From Solanum dulcamara (Eukaryota; Streptophyta; Magnoliopsida; Solanales; Solanaceae), in contig NC_077242.1 in NCBI RefSeq assembly GCF_947179165.1, positions 34,531,097-34,595,096 on the forward strand: a stretch of 64,000 nt of DNA, read 5' to 3'. The notes beneath the pieces are model-generated. The model had not been told where the DNA came from. It saw nothing but the letters and a program-made list of their open reading frames with translations, and did no database searches. Positions 1-11,699 of this stretch are shown here, piece by piece (position 1 is the stretch's first letter; each line of letters opens with the position of its first letter). A program made the translations under genes and the position numbers.

Positions 1-1259
1 CTAGACACAACATTCCAGATGCAACAAAAATGCTGGAATCACCATCCGACGTTTGAATCTCAAAATATTGACCAAAATCAATTATATCATTAAAATTTCA
101 CCTAAAGTCCCAAAATCACCAAAAAATCTCTCGATCACATTGGGGACAACACAAATAAATCCTGAAACACAAATAAAGCAGAAACTGTTTAGGAAAAGCA
201 TAAAATGGTCATTTCACATAAAAAAATAATTTTTCAAAAATTGAGACATTACAAATATGGAGGATATACAATGAATGACATAAATCATAATAATGCAATG
301 GCCAAGCTAAACATAGTAAAAACCTTTAAAACATCATGAGAAGAATAAGACATGGTCTTTGCAAAAACTCGAAAAGAAGTCATAAGGTAATCATAGCATA
401 GTGTAAGTCATAAAAGCTTTGTGAGAGATATTGTTAACCGACATAAACCATGAGAGATATATCATGGAGTCTAGTGTCTACCCAACATCAAAAATAGATT
501 ATCCTACTTTCCAAGCTAATGACCATAAACATCACCGATATGGATCCACTAAGCTATAAAAGATCAAGCCTCAACTAACGGATGACCCTTTCTCATATGG
601 TGACATATAGTTATAGGACTAGGTATCGCGACCCAACCCATCGGACTGTGCGTGCACTAACTCTAACACCTAGATAGGAGAACCCTTACACTAATTTTGA
701 AATAAAGTAAATTGCAGAAGTTAAGAAAATATAAGTAAATCCCATTACTAATTAAATTTGTTGTGAATTTACCAAAAAAACCCTTCTAAGGAATTATTGT
801 AAATAGGTACATGATCTTCTAAAGATATAATATATAAATAGAACAATGAAACAACTCCCACAATAAGAAAGGAAGAGTGAAAGGTGTTGGAGAATCATCT
901 GTGTCTTCACCTAAAAAGCATCATTGAACCTATAATTAAACTATGCCTAGTGTCATAACATGAGTAGTATCAGTACAAATAACACATATTGGTAGGTATC
1001 ATCGGTCAGCCTGATACCCCCATAATATAAGGAAATAAACAAGAAGAAAACATGCACTTAAAGAAATACCCGCCAAACCTTTCTGCACAAACTCTTATCA
1101 TTCCCATTTACTTCCTTACTGTCGTTCAAGCCTAATACTTATCCCTTATAATTGGTCCGCTGCCAACTCTACTACAGATCAAGGCCTAGCTCTTCTAACA
1201 CATAAAGGAGTCTTTGAACTACAGGTCATTACTAATTCTGTCTAACTAGTTTATTTTCC
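1..1259 (-). repeat. LTR-like debris, reverse orientation
   Basis: No open reading frame of note. Positions 430-620 resemble 62170-62340 in order and wording (cataaaccatgtgag-like text, then a phrase ending in gatccactaagct, then cctcaactaa and gatgaccc). The latter lies in a reverse-oriented LTR at the right end of the window. I infer a decayed LTR piece of the same broad family. Neither end is defined here. Confidence 0.5.
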
Positions 1260-1503
1260 TTAAGATTTCACACCAATGCCTGGCCCTAGAATAATTAGCA
1301 TTTTCATCAGAATATGGCATGATCTTATATGTATATATACCGACACGTGACACCTGATCTCTATATATATGTGTGTCAAAATATGACAACCTATCCTATA
1401 TGTATATGTGTTGGTACATGAAACCCGATCCCTATATATATGTATGTGTGTGTCAGAATATGACACCAAATCTTTTATGTATGTATGTCGGCATGTGACG
1501 TCC
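1260..1503. repeat. Alternating tandem repeat array, left part
   Basis: Two related half-units of roughly 35-45 bases alternate. One carries tcggcacatgacaccc followed by gatc and a tatatgtata stretch. The other carries gtgtgtcagaatatgaca followed by ccaaatc. The array is broken at 1503 by E1 and resumes at 9101 with the same half-units. The open reading frame that crosses it on the reverse strand is an artefact of the repeat. Confidence 0.75.
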
Positions 1504-3955
1504 TATAAGACCCCATAAGTTAGAAAGTTGGAACAAAGAAGAAAAGTCTCAAAATTTCGAACCCATCCATGTGAAAGAGTCCCTCTACGACTTTTAGGGC
1601 CTTCTACGACTCATAAGGTTGGTTCATAGAGCGACCCTTAGAGAAAATAATTGGAGATTCCCTCATGAGAGGTTGTATGACCTTCCAAGATGAGTCTTCC
1701 TCGAGAAGAAGGGTCATAAAAAACCCTCATAAGCTAAGTTCAGAGGCCAAGTTTCAATGCCCCCTCAGGGTCAAGTCTATAAACTTGCAAAATGGGTCAT
1801 AGAAGCTTAGAAGGATTGTATAGACCACCCATCACAAAAATTCAAAGACATGAATTTTGCAGGTTTTGGGGACCTACAGGACAAACCCAAGGAATGGGTT
1901 GTTTCCTTGAGGATGAGTCATATACACGGGTCATTCCTAAACTTCAGAGACTATGTTTCAGGGTCTTTTCTCAGGCCTGCAAGATGGGTCATTTGCACGA
2001 CTCGTCGTTATGACGATGACCTTTAGAAGGGTTCTTTAAGGGCAATTTTCTAGATTTAATGAAGGGCAATTATGTCTTTTCCAAAGTTTGATTCAATGAA
2101 CCTAGACCCTTTTATTGCCAAATTCAAAGCCTGTAGATACTCTTATATTCAAGAACCCCTCCTTTTCAATTAATCCTCTCAAAATTTCCAAGGCAAGAAC
2201 TCACAAGGTACCTCAAGGTTTCTCTCCAAATTCAAGCTAGGGTATCCAATTTCTTCAAGGTTCTTCTTCAATTCCTAGTGAATTCAAGCAAGGTATGTGA
2301 GTTTTCATCCATGGGTCCTTCCACCCATGAGCCCAAATGTTTTCTAAACCTAGTATTTCCATTCAAAATGATGAATTCTTATGTGCTTTTACATAATGAC
2401 TTTAAATGTATAGATTATGATATATTTAAAGTTTCTTTACATATATTAATGGATATTGACTTTTGATTTAATAAAGTTATGATGTTATTAAAGTACCTAT
2501 ATGAAGGCTTGAAAAGAGTTTTAAGAAATATATGGTGGGTTGCTTTGAGAATGTGTATTTTATGCATTTCCATTACTCTCATACATGCAAGAATTCTTTT
2601 AAGGCATTGAAAGGTTTTTACAAAATGAACCCACATAGTTTCTTATGATAAAATAAAGTTGAAATGAAGTTTGACTCCAATGAATGTTATGAAGTAAATT
2701 CTTATGAAGGGGTGTCTTTATGAAATGATTGACTGATCAAAAGGTTTCTTAGCCAAAGTAAGATTTCAATGTGAAAGAACAATCCTCACATTGAATAAAA
2801 TGAAATGTTTAAGGTTATGACGGTCCTTATTTTTGAATATTTTTTCAAAACCAAAAAAAAGAAAGGTCTGATTAGTATGGTACTCAAAATACCATCACTG
2901 ATTGTAGACCTAATTTTTTTATAAATCAAGGTTCATTAGTACAATGGTAAATAGGGCATGACAACCATTATAATATTATAACCCAAAGGTTTTAATGAGC
3001 TATTATATCGATTGATGTTTTAATGTTAAAGTTATATAATGTTTATGATATATTGATGTTTAAATGTTATTTCGTGGGACTTGACCTAGCACCAAATGTA
3101 GCATGTAGATAGGAGCTCAACCAAAGGGGTCATTAAGTAAAGTCTCATATTGCATTAACTATGTGCCACCATAGGGGACCTTGTCAGCTATTTTAGGCTA
3201 GTGGATCCACAATTAGCCCTTGACTAAAAGTTAAAAATTAAATGTAAAGTTGACGGAGTTCTTTACCACAAGTACTCTCCTCGTGCCAATGTAGGGGTTA
3301 TGTTGAATTCCATGTAATAGCATGCATAGTCTTAAATATCGGTTAAGATCGCTTCCCCACAAAATGAATGCTTTAAGGATTCATATGATGATTTCTCATG
3401 CATGGATTCAGTTATGCATATTTTCTGTACATGTCTCTCTCTTATGTTCTTTATTTCATAGCTCGCTCATATACTTAGTATATTCAAAGTACTAACACAT
3501 ACTTTTGCCTACATGATATCACCATGTAGGAACTAGTGTTCCTCCTCGATCTCCTCCATGTGGCTAGTTCAAATTAGTTTGAAGATTGCTTATGGTGAGT
3601 TCCCATATTTCGGGAACAACATACCTTTTATTCTAGCTTTTGTTATGTAGAAAATTAAGACTTCTATTCAGGAATTTCTTGACACTTATTTTGAGGGTGA
3701 CCTAGGAACATATCTTAGCTCCCGCCAAGTCTATTAGTAGAGGTATGTTTGGATACGAATGGAAAATGTATTAAAGTTGGTAAGGACTCTCGTCCTATGA
3801 TATTTCCCTTTGTCCCATTTCCCCTTTTTATTTCCTCTTGTTATTGTATGTCATTACCTATAAAAAGCTAAATGAATACTAAGAGGCTTGGGTGAGGTAC
3901 CTATGAGTGTCTCATTCGCCGTGTTATGTCTAGGCCCTAAGCTTGGGTCATAACA
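1504..3955 (+). repeat. E1 5' LTR
   Basis: The copy begins TATAAGACCC (TG mutated to TA) and ends GGGTCATAACA. It matches 6604-9100 throughout: the U3 with ctacgactcgtaagg-type motifs, the aattcctagtgaattcaag segment, and the cgtgttatgtctagg end. Relative to the 3' copy many CG sites in U3 are changed to CA, TG or TA. Confidence 0.88.
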
Positions 3956-3959
3956 AACT

Positions 3960-3971
3960 TGGTATCAGAGC
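3960..3971 (+). other. E1 primer-binding site (tRNA-iMet type)
   Basis: TGGTATCAGAGC, four bases after the LTR end. It is complementary to the 3' end of plant initiator tRNA-Met and primes minus-strand DNA synthesis. The match to the usual chromovirus site is perfect. Confidence 0.92.
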
Positions 3972-4079
3972 TCGAGATTTTGAAATGGTCCTTTAAGTCT
4001 AGCATACCGTATCGAGTAGAGTCTTATTCATCGGTGTGAAGCACGCCCCAACTATAAAGAGGCTATAAGGATTTTAAGA

Positions 4080-4800
4080 AAAGAATCACTTCTTTCATGA
4101 TCCTATCATGCGATAGGGTTGAACCCTATAAGGATTGTTTCTAACTCACTCCCTATGTGTTTCAAAAAATATCTCATCAAGAAGAAAGTAACTAGGAGAT
4201 TGGTTGAGATAGTAGCCCTTCCATTCCTGATGACCCATCCTCAAATATTGATATCTTTAATGTGGAGATTCGTTATGCCCTCATGTTATTATCTCGAGCT
4301 ATGACTGCTCAATTGAATCAACACAAAATAACTCTTGTGAACCCGAATGTTAAGAATGGGAAATAGGTGAAAAAAGAAGTAGAATTGGAGGTAATGACTT
4401 TAACCGTCAGAAGATGTCAAAGGGGGAGACGTCTGTCCCTTATTCTAGAAAGGATGGTGGATTGAAAAATCCTTCCTCTCATATGGAAAGTGCAGTAAGA
4501 ACCATCTAAGGGAGTGCATGTACTCCAAAAGGAGTTGTTATAGTTGTGGAAAAAGTGGACATAAGGAAAAAGACTGTCTAGTGGCATCCAAAAAAGGGAG
4601 GCAATCCAAGAATGGTTGAGGTGAAGGTGGGACTTCTCAATCCAAGCCCGGTGGTAGTTTTAGTGCATCTACTTTTCCCAACTATTCCAAGTGTGGGAAA
4701 AACCATAGGGGAGAGTGCTTAGTGGGGTTGAATGCTTACTTTAGGTATGGAAAATTGGGTCCTCATATAAGGCAGTGTAGGAGTAGTACTAGACCTCAGA
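4080..4800 (+). pseudogene. E1 gag remnant with CCHC zinc knuckle
   Basis: This is a broken capsid/nucleocapsid gene. Near 4520-4585 the translation reads SCYSCGKSGHKEKDC, a C-x2-C-x4-H-x4-C knuckle that binds RNA. A second cysteine cluster follows at 4680-4785 (KCGKNHRGECL, then a degraded knuckle ending in RQC), as in Solanaceae-type chromovirus Gag. The frame is interrupted by several stops and shifts, and the capsid part before the knuckle (about 4110-4330) is only faintly recognisable. It cannot encode a working Gag. The zinc-knuckle assignment is firm; the outer limits are estimates. Confidence 0.75.
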
Positions 4801-4909
4801 CTCTAGCCCAGAATATAGGTTATTCAAATCAAAATACTACTACTTTGGGTGGCAATCAACGCTAAGACAAATTTTGTTCCCTTCAAACACACCAAGAGTT
4901 AGAGGATTC

Positions 4910-5560
4910 GTCCGATGTTGTGACTGGTAAGTTAAAGGTTTTAGACTTTAATGTCATTTTGGATGGATTGGTTTCATGCATCATATGCTTCTACAGATTA
5001 TAAAACTGGTAGAGTCAAGTTTCAATTCCCAAATAAGTCTATTATAGAATCGAAGGGTCATGATTGAGTAGTTAAGGGTAGGTTATTTCTTGTCTTAAGG
5101 CCCGAAAGTTAATTCAAAAGCTTGCATTTATCATATTGTGTGGGTTAGAGATGTCAACCCCAAAAGTCCTACTCTTGAGTCAGCTCCCATAGCTAATGAG
5201 TGTGCATTCTCATCTGGGTAAGGCCAATGTGTGGTGGGTGTTCTTAGTAGGGTGTTTATAGGGAGTGTGGCTCATGTTGATGAATGGAAGAGAGAGTTGT
5301 AAGGGATGTTCATCGGTTGGCTAGATTAGGGTGAGGTTGTGTGGTTCTGATTATGGTGATGTAAATTATGTTCGAATCATCTTTGGTAGTAGATGTTAAG
5401 TCAAACAAGACATTGATCCTTTATTTGTAAAGTCGAAGGAAATTGGTGGGAGATAAGAAAGTAGAAGTCTTTTCCCAAGGGGGAAATAGAGTACCTAGTT
5501 ATCAAGGTCGGTTATATGTTCTAAGGTTGATGATATTAGACGAATAATGATAGATAAAGA
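4910..5560 (+). pseudogene. E1 protease to integrase N-terminal remnants (pol, deleted)
   Basis: Positions 4915-5060 translate to text like LDFNVILDGLVSC, then YKTGRVKFQFPNKSI, which matches the end of the chromovirus aspartic protease (VILGMDWL type). Positions 5100-5200 resemble the linker that leads into reverse transcriptase (HIVWVRDVNPKSPTLES). Directly after, 5280-5560 resembles the end of RNase H and the start of integrase (VKQDIDPLFVKSKEI). The whole reverse transcriptase core is therefore missing between about 5210 and 5280. Stops and shifts are frequent. Positions 5570-6030 hold no domain I can name. Confidence 0.6.
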
Positions 5561-6039
5561 AGGAGTACGTTTTCCGTATTATGATGATTGAAGTATGCTT
5601 ATTCCATTTAAGGCTATGGATGTAGAGGAAGAGATAGACCGCATTTTGTTGCATGTAATAGATAGGTTAGAGTATATTGGTGTTCTCTTATTAGGAGTTA
5701 ATGAAAATGTTGATGTAGAGATGTTAAGGTAGGCATGAAATTTCTTAAGTGATTATGACTTCAAAGGATCCATAAAGTGGTTAAAATGGCAGTCTTGAAT
5801 ATGTGTTTGTAGGTATACGAGTGATGGTAGTAGGCTATTGATGACTTCTCATTAAAGGTTTCAAATGAGTGTATTAGAATGGTTGTAGAACTAGGCTTGA
5901 ATGTGGTATTATTGGCATGTGGGTGAATGTATGATGTATTGGGTGTTTCATTAATAGGTCTCAAGTTTTGTGGAATATGGTAGTAAGGGGTAGTACTCTC
6001 GGGATAGATTTTCCTATAGAGGTATAGGATCCTAAGGCT

Positions 6040-6384
6040 TTTTGGTAATGTGGCCTATGAATGTGATTTGTCATTGGAGTTATCCCTAGTTCATCTAGTG
6101 TTACATGTGTCTATGATGAGAAAATGCGCGGGAGATCCTAGTTCCATTGTGCCATTGGAGATAGTGAATGTTGAAGATAATTTGACCTATGAAGAGGTTC
6201 CGGTTGAAATCCTAGATCGGCAGGTCAAGAGATTGAGGAACAAGGAATTTGCATCCGTTAAAGTCCTTTGGAGAAATCAACAAGTTGAGAGTGCTACATG
6301 GGAAGCAGATATGATGGAACTTTACCCTCATTTTTTCACTCTATTCAAGACTAAGGCGCTAAGTTATTCATGCTTAAATGTTTA
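6040..6384 (+). pseudogene. E1 integrase C-terminal part with chromodomain
   Basis: An open stretch of about 110 codons begins within the GNVAYE motif of the integrase C-terminal domain. It continues through a degraded version of the HPVFHVSMLKKC segment and GDPSSIVP, and ends with a chromodomain-like module: VPVEILDRQVKRLRNKE, then VKVLWRNQQVESATWEA and the YPHFF end. In chromoviruses this C-terminal chromodomain is thought to guide integration to heterochromatin. The tail is surprisingly open compared with the rest of E1, but without reverse transcriptase or a catalytic core it is a relic. Similar modules occur in the reverse element at 22000-22378 and in E3 at 45939-46098. Confidence 0.85.
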
Positions 6385-6590
6385 AGACTCTTATGTTTCA
6401 GTTTTCCTAAGTCCTTATGTGCATGCATGTTCATGAAAAAAAGTTGATTTCAAAGTTATGATTTTTGTGTTAAGTCGAAGTTTTCCTGTTCCATGCATTT
6501 TAAGATATCATCATGTTCATATTGGGTTGCTAGTCCTCTCCCCGCGTCCTTCCTATGATAAGTTAATCTTATTTGAGGATAAATATTTCC

Positions 6591-6603
6591 AAGGAGGAGA
6601 TAG
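6591..6603 (+). other. E1 polypurine tract
   Basis: The run AAGGAGGAGATAG stands directly before the 3' LTR start TGTAAGACC, where plus-strand DNA synthesis is primed. Confidence 0.75.
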
Positions 6604-9100
6604 TGTAAGACCCCGTAGGTCGGAAAGTTGAAACCCAAGAGAAAAGTCTCAAAATTTTGAACCCATCCATGTGAAAGAGTCCCTCTATGGCTCGTAGGGA
6701 CTTCTACGACTCGTAAGGTTGGGTTGTAGAGCGACCCTTCGAGAAGAAAATTGGAGATCCCCTCAGGAGAAGTTCTACGACCTTTCAAGATGAGTCGTCC
6801 TCGAGAAGACGGGTCGTAGCAACCCCTCGTAAGCTAAGTTCAGGCAAAGTTTGAAGGACCCCTCAGGGTCAAGTCTATAAACTTGCAGACCGGGTCATAA
6901 AAGCTCAGACAGGTCATATAGACCACCCGTCCTAAAACTTCAGAGACTTGAATTTTGTAGGTTTTGGGGACCTGTAGGATGAGCCAAAGGAATGGGTCAT
7001 TTCCTTGAGAACAGGTCGTATACAAAGTCATTTCTAAACTTCAGAGACTATTTTTCAGGCTCTTTTCTCAGGCCTGCAAGATGGGTTATTTGCATGACTC
7101 GACATTACGACGACGACCCTTAGAATGGCTATGTAGGGATAATTTTCCAGATTAAATGAAGGGCAATTGTGTCTTTTTCAAAGTTCAGTTCAATAAACCT
7201 AGACCCTTTCATGGCCAAGTTCAAAGCCTGTAGACACTCTTCTCTTCAAGACCCCCCTCATATTCAATTCATCCTCAAAAAAATCTAAGGCAAGAACTCA
7301 CAAGGTCCCTCAAGGTTTCTCTTCAAATTCAAGTTAGGGTTTCCAATTTCTTCAAGGTTCTTCATCAATTCCTAGTGAAGTCAAGCAAGGTATATGGGTT
7401 TTCATCAATTCCTAGTGAAGTCAAGCAAGGTATATGGGTTTTCATCCATGGGTCCTTCCACCCATGGAGCCCAAATATTTTCTCAACTTAGTATTTCCAT
7501 TCAATATGATAAAATCTTATGGGCTTTTACATAATGACTTTAAATGCATAGATTATGATATATATGAAGTTTTTTTACATATATTGATGGATATTGACTT
7601 TTGATTTCATGAAGTTATAATGTTATTAAAGTGCTTATATGAAGGCTTGAAAAGAGTTTTAAGACATATATGGTGGGTTCTTTGAGAATGTGTATTTTAT
7701 GCATTTCCATTACTCTCATGCATGCAAGAATTCTTTTAAGGCAATGAAAAGTTTTTACGAAATGAACCCACATAGTTTCCTATGATAAAGTAAAGTTGAA
7801 ATGAAGTTTGAATCCATTGAATATTATGAAGTAAATGCTTATGAAGGGGAGTCTTTATGAAATGATTGATTGATCAAAAGGCTTCTTAGCCAAAGTAAGA
7901 TTTCAATGTGAAAGAACAATCCTCACATTGAATCAAATAAAATATTTAAGGTTATGATATTTCATGTATGACATCCTTATAGGCCGTCAATGCTTTTGAA
8001 TATTTTTTCAAAAAAAAAAGGAAGCTCCGATTAGCATGGTACTTGGAATACCATCACTGATTATAGACCTAATTTTCTTATAAATCAAGGTTCATTAGTA
8101 GAATGGTAAATAGCGCATCACAGCCATGATAATATTATAACCAAAAGGTTATAATGAGCGATTTTGCCGAATGATGTTTTAATGTTAAAGTTATATAATG
8201 TTTATGATATATTGATGTTTGAATGTTATTTCGTGGGACTTGAACTAGTACAAAATGTAGTATATAGATGGGGGCTTGACCGAAGAGGTCCTTAAGTTAA
8301 GCCTCATGTTGCATTAACTATGTGCCACTATAAGGGCCCTTGTCAACTATTTTAGCTAGTGGATCCACAATAAACCCTTACAGTCAAAGTTAAAGAATGA
8401 ATGTAAAGTTAACAGAGTTCTACCTGACAAGTAGTCTCCCCATGCCAACATAGGGGCTTATGTTAGATTCCATGTAATAGCTTGCATGGTGTTAAATGTC
8501 GGTTAAGGTCGCTTTCCCATAAAATGAATGCTTTAATGATTCAGATGATGATTTCTCATGCATGCATTGACTTATGCATATTTCCTATACATGTCTCTCT
8601 CTTATGTTCTTCATTTCATAGCATACTCATATACTTAGTACATTAAAAGTAATAACACATACTTTTACCAGGGACTAGTGTTTCTCCTCGATCTCCTCCA
8701 CGTGGCTAGCTCAAATTAGTTTGAATATTGCTTATGGTAAGTTTCCATGTTTTGGGAACAACATCCCTTTTTAATTCTAGCCTATGTTATGTAGAACATT
8801 GAAACTTCTATTAAGGTATTTCTTGACATTTATTTCTAGGGTGAGCTAGGGACATGTCTTAATCCCCGCCAAGTCTATTTGTAGAGGTATGTTTGGACAC
8901 GAATGGAAAATGTTTTTGAAGTTGGTAAGGACTCTTGTCCTATGATATTTCTCTTAGTCCTGTTTCCCCTTTTTATTTCTGCTTGTTATTGTATGTCATT
9001 AACTATGAATAGCTAAATCGATGCTAAGAGGCTTGGGTGAGGTACATCCGGGTGTCTTATTCACCGTGTTACATCTAGGACCTACGCTTGGGTCTTGACA
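6604..9100 (+). repeat. E1 3' LTR
   Basis: It begins TGTAAGACCC and ends GGGTCTTGACA, giving a near-perfect terminal inverted repeat (TGTCAAGACC). It is about 45 bases longer than the 5' copy, mainly through a 40-base tandem duplication at 7361-7440. Confidence 0.9.
7361..7440 (+). repeat. 40-base tandem duplication in the E1 3' LTR
   Basis: Two exact adjacent 40-base copies (7361-7400 and 7401-7440), starting ttcatcaattcctagtgaag and ending gtatatgggtt. The 5' LTR has a single copy at about 2267-2305, so the duplication arose after integration or in the parental copy. Confidence 0.92.
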
Positions 9101-9262
9101 CACCCGATCTTTTATGTATGTATGTCGGCACATGATACCCTATTCTATATGTATATGTGTCGGCACATGACACCAGATCCCTATATATATATCTCTATGT
9201 GTGTTAGAATATGACACCCAATATTATATATATGTGCCGTTATGTGACACTAAATCCTATAT
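9101..9262. repeat. Alternating tandem repeat array, right part
   Basis: Continues the array of 1260-1503 after the E1 insertion: tcggcacatgatac, then tcggcacatgacacc, then gtgtgttagaatatgaca. It ends in ccgttatgtgacac and a tatata stretch. Confidence 0.75.
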
Positions 9263-9784
9263 ATATATCAATCACAACCACAATCACAATCATAATTAAA
9301 ATCACAATCGCAATCCACAATGAATATTTCACATACTTGCACAATTAAGTAATAGGCTCATTGAATGTAATTGCTCAAAATGAAGTCATTCACATTCACC
9401 CTTTAGCTCATATACATAGTACTTAAGTGATTTACAGGGAATAATCAGTATGAATAAACACAATTATTGTATAAGCCTAGCCCTATATGCACACCAATAG
9501 CCATAACCCATAAGTTTCAGGATCTTATAAAAATCCAGCAATTGTCTACATTTAATCTCACAAGAGTCATTGGCTCTCTAAATAGTTTCACCAAGGTTAA
9601 CATTCAAAAATTGTACCTCTATCACTAGTCACATAATAATCATTCTCACATTATACATTCCCACTCTAAAAAGCAATTGACTATTAGTTAACCATCCAGA
9701 CTCCATGTCCAAAGGCCTAGGCATAAAATATCCCATCAATCTACATTATATTAAATGATGGGAATGAATTTATAACTACTAAAT
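9263..9784. other. AT-rich stretch, LTR-like, no gene
   Basis: Begins with a short aatcacaatcacaatcata run. No open reading frame, tRNA or clear repeat end seen. Joined to the tandem array on the left and the 400 bp repeat on the right, it is probably part of one old LTR. Confidence 0.4.
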
Positions 9785-10185
9785 TGAGAAAACCTAGCCT
9801 ACCAAGGAGTCTAGCAGTTGTACAAGGATTATAGCATGATCCCTGACTTTTGAAAGGAGAAACAATGGAGAAAGTCTTGAAATATATGGGTTGTAACCTT
9901 TCTTGCGCTAGACTTCCCTTTCTCCCTTTCTCTCCAAGCCTAGAGTATCTTTTTGAGGGTTTCTGGGGTAACCCTCATCTTTTTTGGCACTTAAGTAATG
10001 AAGGAGAATAAAAATATTCCACTTTTTAATTCTGGCCCATCGAATCTCGCCATGGCAGGTCCAATCCCTCCATGGCGCCTCAGCATGAACAATGTTTAGT
10101 AAAATGGACGTAACCTTTTACTCTGAACTCCAAATGAGGAACTTGGTGGCATTGGAAAGAAGATTCTATGAAATTTAATATGGTA
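9785..10185. repeat. ~400 bp direct repeat, left copy
   Basis: Matches 14943-15365 in the same orientation. Shared landmarks in order are gcagttgta, ggattata, gagaaacaatggagaaag, the tatgggttgta phrase, ggcacttaa, ggcccatcgaatc, caatgtttagtaaaatg and ggaaagaaga. It ends abruptly against the Athila-like reverse transcriptase at about 10186. Confidence 0.75.
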
Positions 10186-10189
10186 AGTC

Positions 10190-10900
10190 ATGGGAAACAT
10201 TATTTATGCCCCAATATAATCCTCTTCTTCACCAAAAAATAACACTTTTCCAGTTTAGGATGAGATTTGTTTCATCACACCTTGCTAACAGCTTCTCTAA
10301 ATTTTTCAAACACATATCAAAAGACTCCCCAAAGTAAAAAGTCTTTCATAAATATTTCAACAAAATCTTTCACCATATCATGGAAGATAGCCATTATGCA
10401 TCTCAGAAAAGTGACAGGAGCATTACAAAGACCAAATGGCATACGCTTTAATACATATGTACCATAATGGCATGTTAAAGTTGTCTTTTCTTAGTCTATT
10501 GATGCAATGGTAATCTGGTTATAGCCTGAGTATCCATCTAGGAAGCAATAGTACTCTTGGCCTGCTAATATGTCGAGCATTTGATCGACAAATGGCACTA
10601 GGTAGTGATCTTTCCTCATGGAATCATTTAACTTTCTATAATCCATATATATACACTATCCAATCATTTTTCTGGTGGAGATTAACTCATTTTTCTCATT
10701 AGTCACTACAGTCATTCTCCCTTTCTTAGGTACACATTGAACTGGGGTTACCCACTTACTATCTGAGATTGGGTATATTATGCCTGCATCTAGCTACTTA
10801 ATTATCTCTTTCTTCACTACATCTTTTATGATAGGGTTTAACCTGTGTTGTGGTTGTGAACTTTCCTTATGTACTTCTTCCATGAAGATCCTATGTATGC
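10190..10900 (-). pseudogene. E5 reverse transcriptase, 5' part, truncated
   Basis: The reverse strand translates, with few interruptions, through RLNPIIKDVVKKEI, WVTPVQCVPKKG, YMDYRKLNDSMRKDHYLVPF, FLDGYSGYNQI, YGTYVLKRMPFGLCNAPVTF and FVEIFMKDFLLFGESF. The catalytic motif, usually M-D-D-F in Athila-type enzymes, reads M-K-D-F, so a catalytic aspartate is lost. Homology ends near LYWGIN, before the thumb and RNase H, and the sequence passes into the unrelated 400 bp repeat. The domain identity is clear from these motifs; the start is an estimate because the protease-RT linker is eroded. Confidence 0.85.
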
Positions 10901-11207
10901 ACAAAGCTGGGCTGATACATGAAGGTCAGCCATTGCCATCTGATTGCCTTCTTGTGCCTTTTAAAAACATTAAGTGCTTCCGTGACCTATATATATCAGA
11001 CAAACAAGATTAAAGAATTATAGGTTACGTATTATTGACACCAATAAAAGCATACCTAAGATGGGATGGAAGCGGCTCCAACTCTAAGTTAGGAGCTTCT
11101 TCTAGATATGGCTAGGGTGAAGGACCCAATTCTCGGTTTAGTGGCTCCATATTCTTTTTCCATATGCTGATATTTAGAATGTTGAGCACATTAGCTAGCT
11201 CTTTAGC

Positions 11208-11648
11208 TTATATGTCACCATCAATTTCTTGAACCATCAATACTCTCTCTAAAGGGTCTTTTGCTAAAATGCACTGAGTTTCCACTTTCTCATCAATGAA
11301 AGCTACAACAGACAACTCTTCATAGACTGTAGGTAATTTCAGTGGCTGATATACATCAAACACCTCAAATTTCTCATGTGCCATCGTAGTTAATCTACCT
11401 GTAGCTACATCAATAAGTGCACCTCCCGTTGCTAAGAATAGACGTCCCAAGATGAAAGAAACTTCCAGATCAGGCTCAAAATCTAATACAACAAAATCAG
11501 CAAGAAAGATGAGGGATCCTACTTGAACTAATACATCCTCAATAATACTATCAGGTTTAGCTATAGAACGATCAACTAATTGTAATAAAATGGTAGTTGG
11601 TTTAGGTTCTCCCACGCCTAAGTTCTTAAGCATAGATCTAGGTATCAA
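11208..11648 (-). pseudogene. E5 aspartic protease segment
   Basis: An open stretch of about 146 codons. It contains a retropepsin-like fold typical of Athila Gag-Pol: LGVGEPKPTTILLQLVDRSI near its start, then IEDVLVQVGSLIFLADFVVL and LGRLFLATGGALIDVATGRL. The family normally has FPADFVVLDM and GRPFLAT at these points, so single changes are present. The preceding catalytic D-S/T-G region lies upstream and looks broken. It follows gag and precedes reverse transcriptase in the usual order. Confidence 0.8.
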
Positions 11649-11699
11649 GATTATACCTGCACCTAGATCACAAAGACCTCTTGCATTATTGCACTTACT

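Larger units (their letters stand above)
1504..9100 (+). mobile_element. E1: Ty3/gypsy chromovirus-type LTR retrotransposon, internally deleted
   Basis: Two LTRs of about 2.45 and 2.5 kb in the same orientation enclose only 2.65 kb of internal sequence, against 5-6 kb for an intact element. In order there are a tRNA-iMet primer site, a gag zinc-knuckle remnant, a protease remnant, an RNase H/integrase N-terminal remnant and an integrase tail with chromodomain. No reverse transcriptase is recognisable. The flanking bases are CGTCC (1499-1503) and CACCC (9101-9105), a degraded 5 bp target duplication that fits the cacaccc phrase of the surrounding tandem repeat. The family is Tekay/Del-like by its chromodomain. 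It is non-functional. Confidence 0.88.

Noticed and set aside
1260..1469. 69-codon reverse frame rich in Tyr, Ile and His
   Set aside because: It follows the tatatgtgtgt tandem array and has no gene context.
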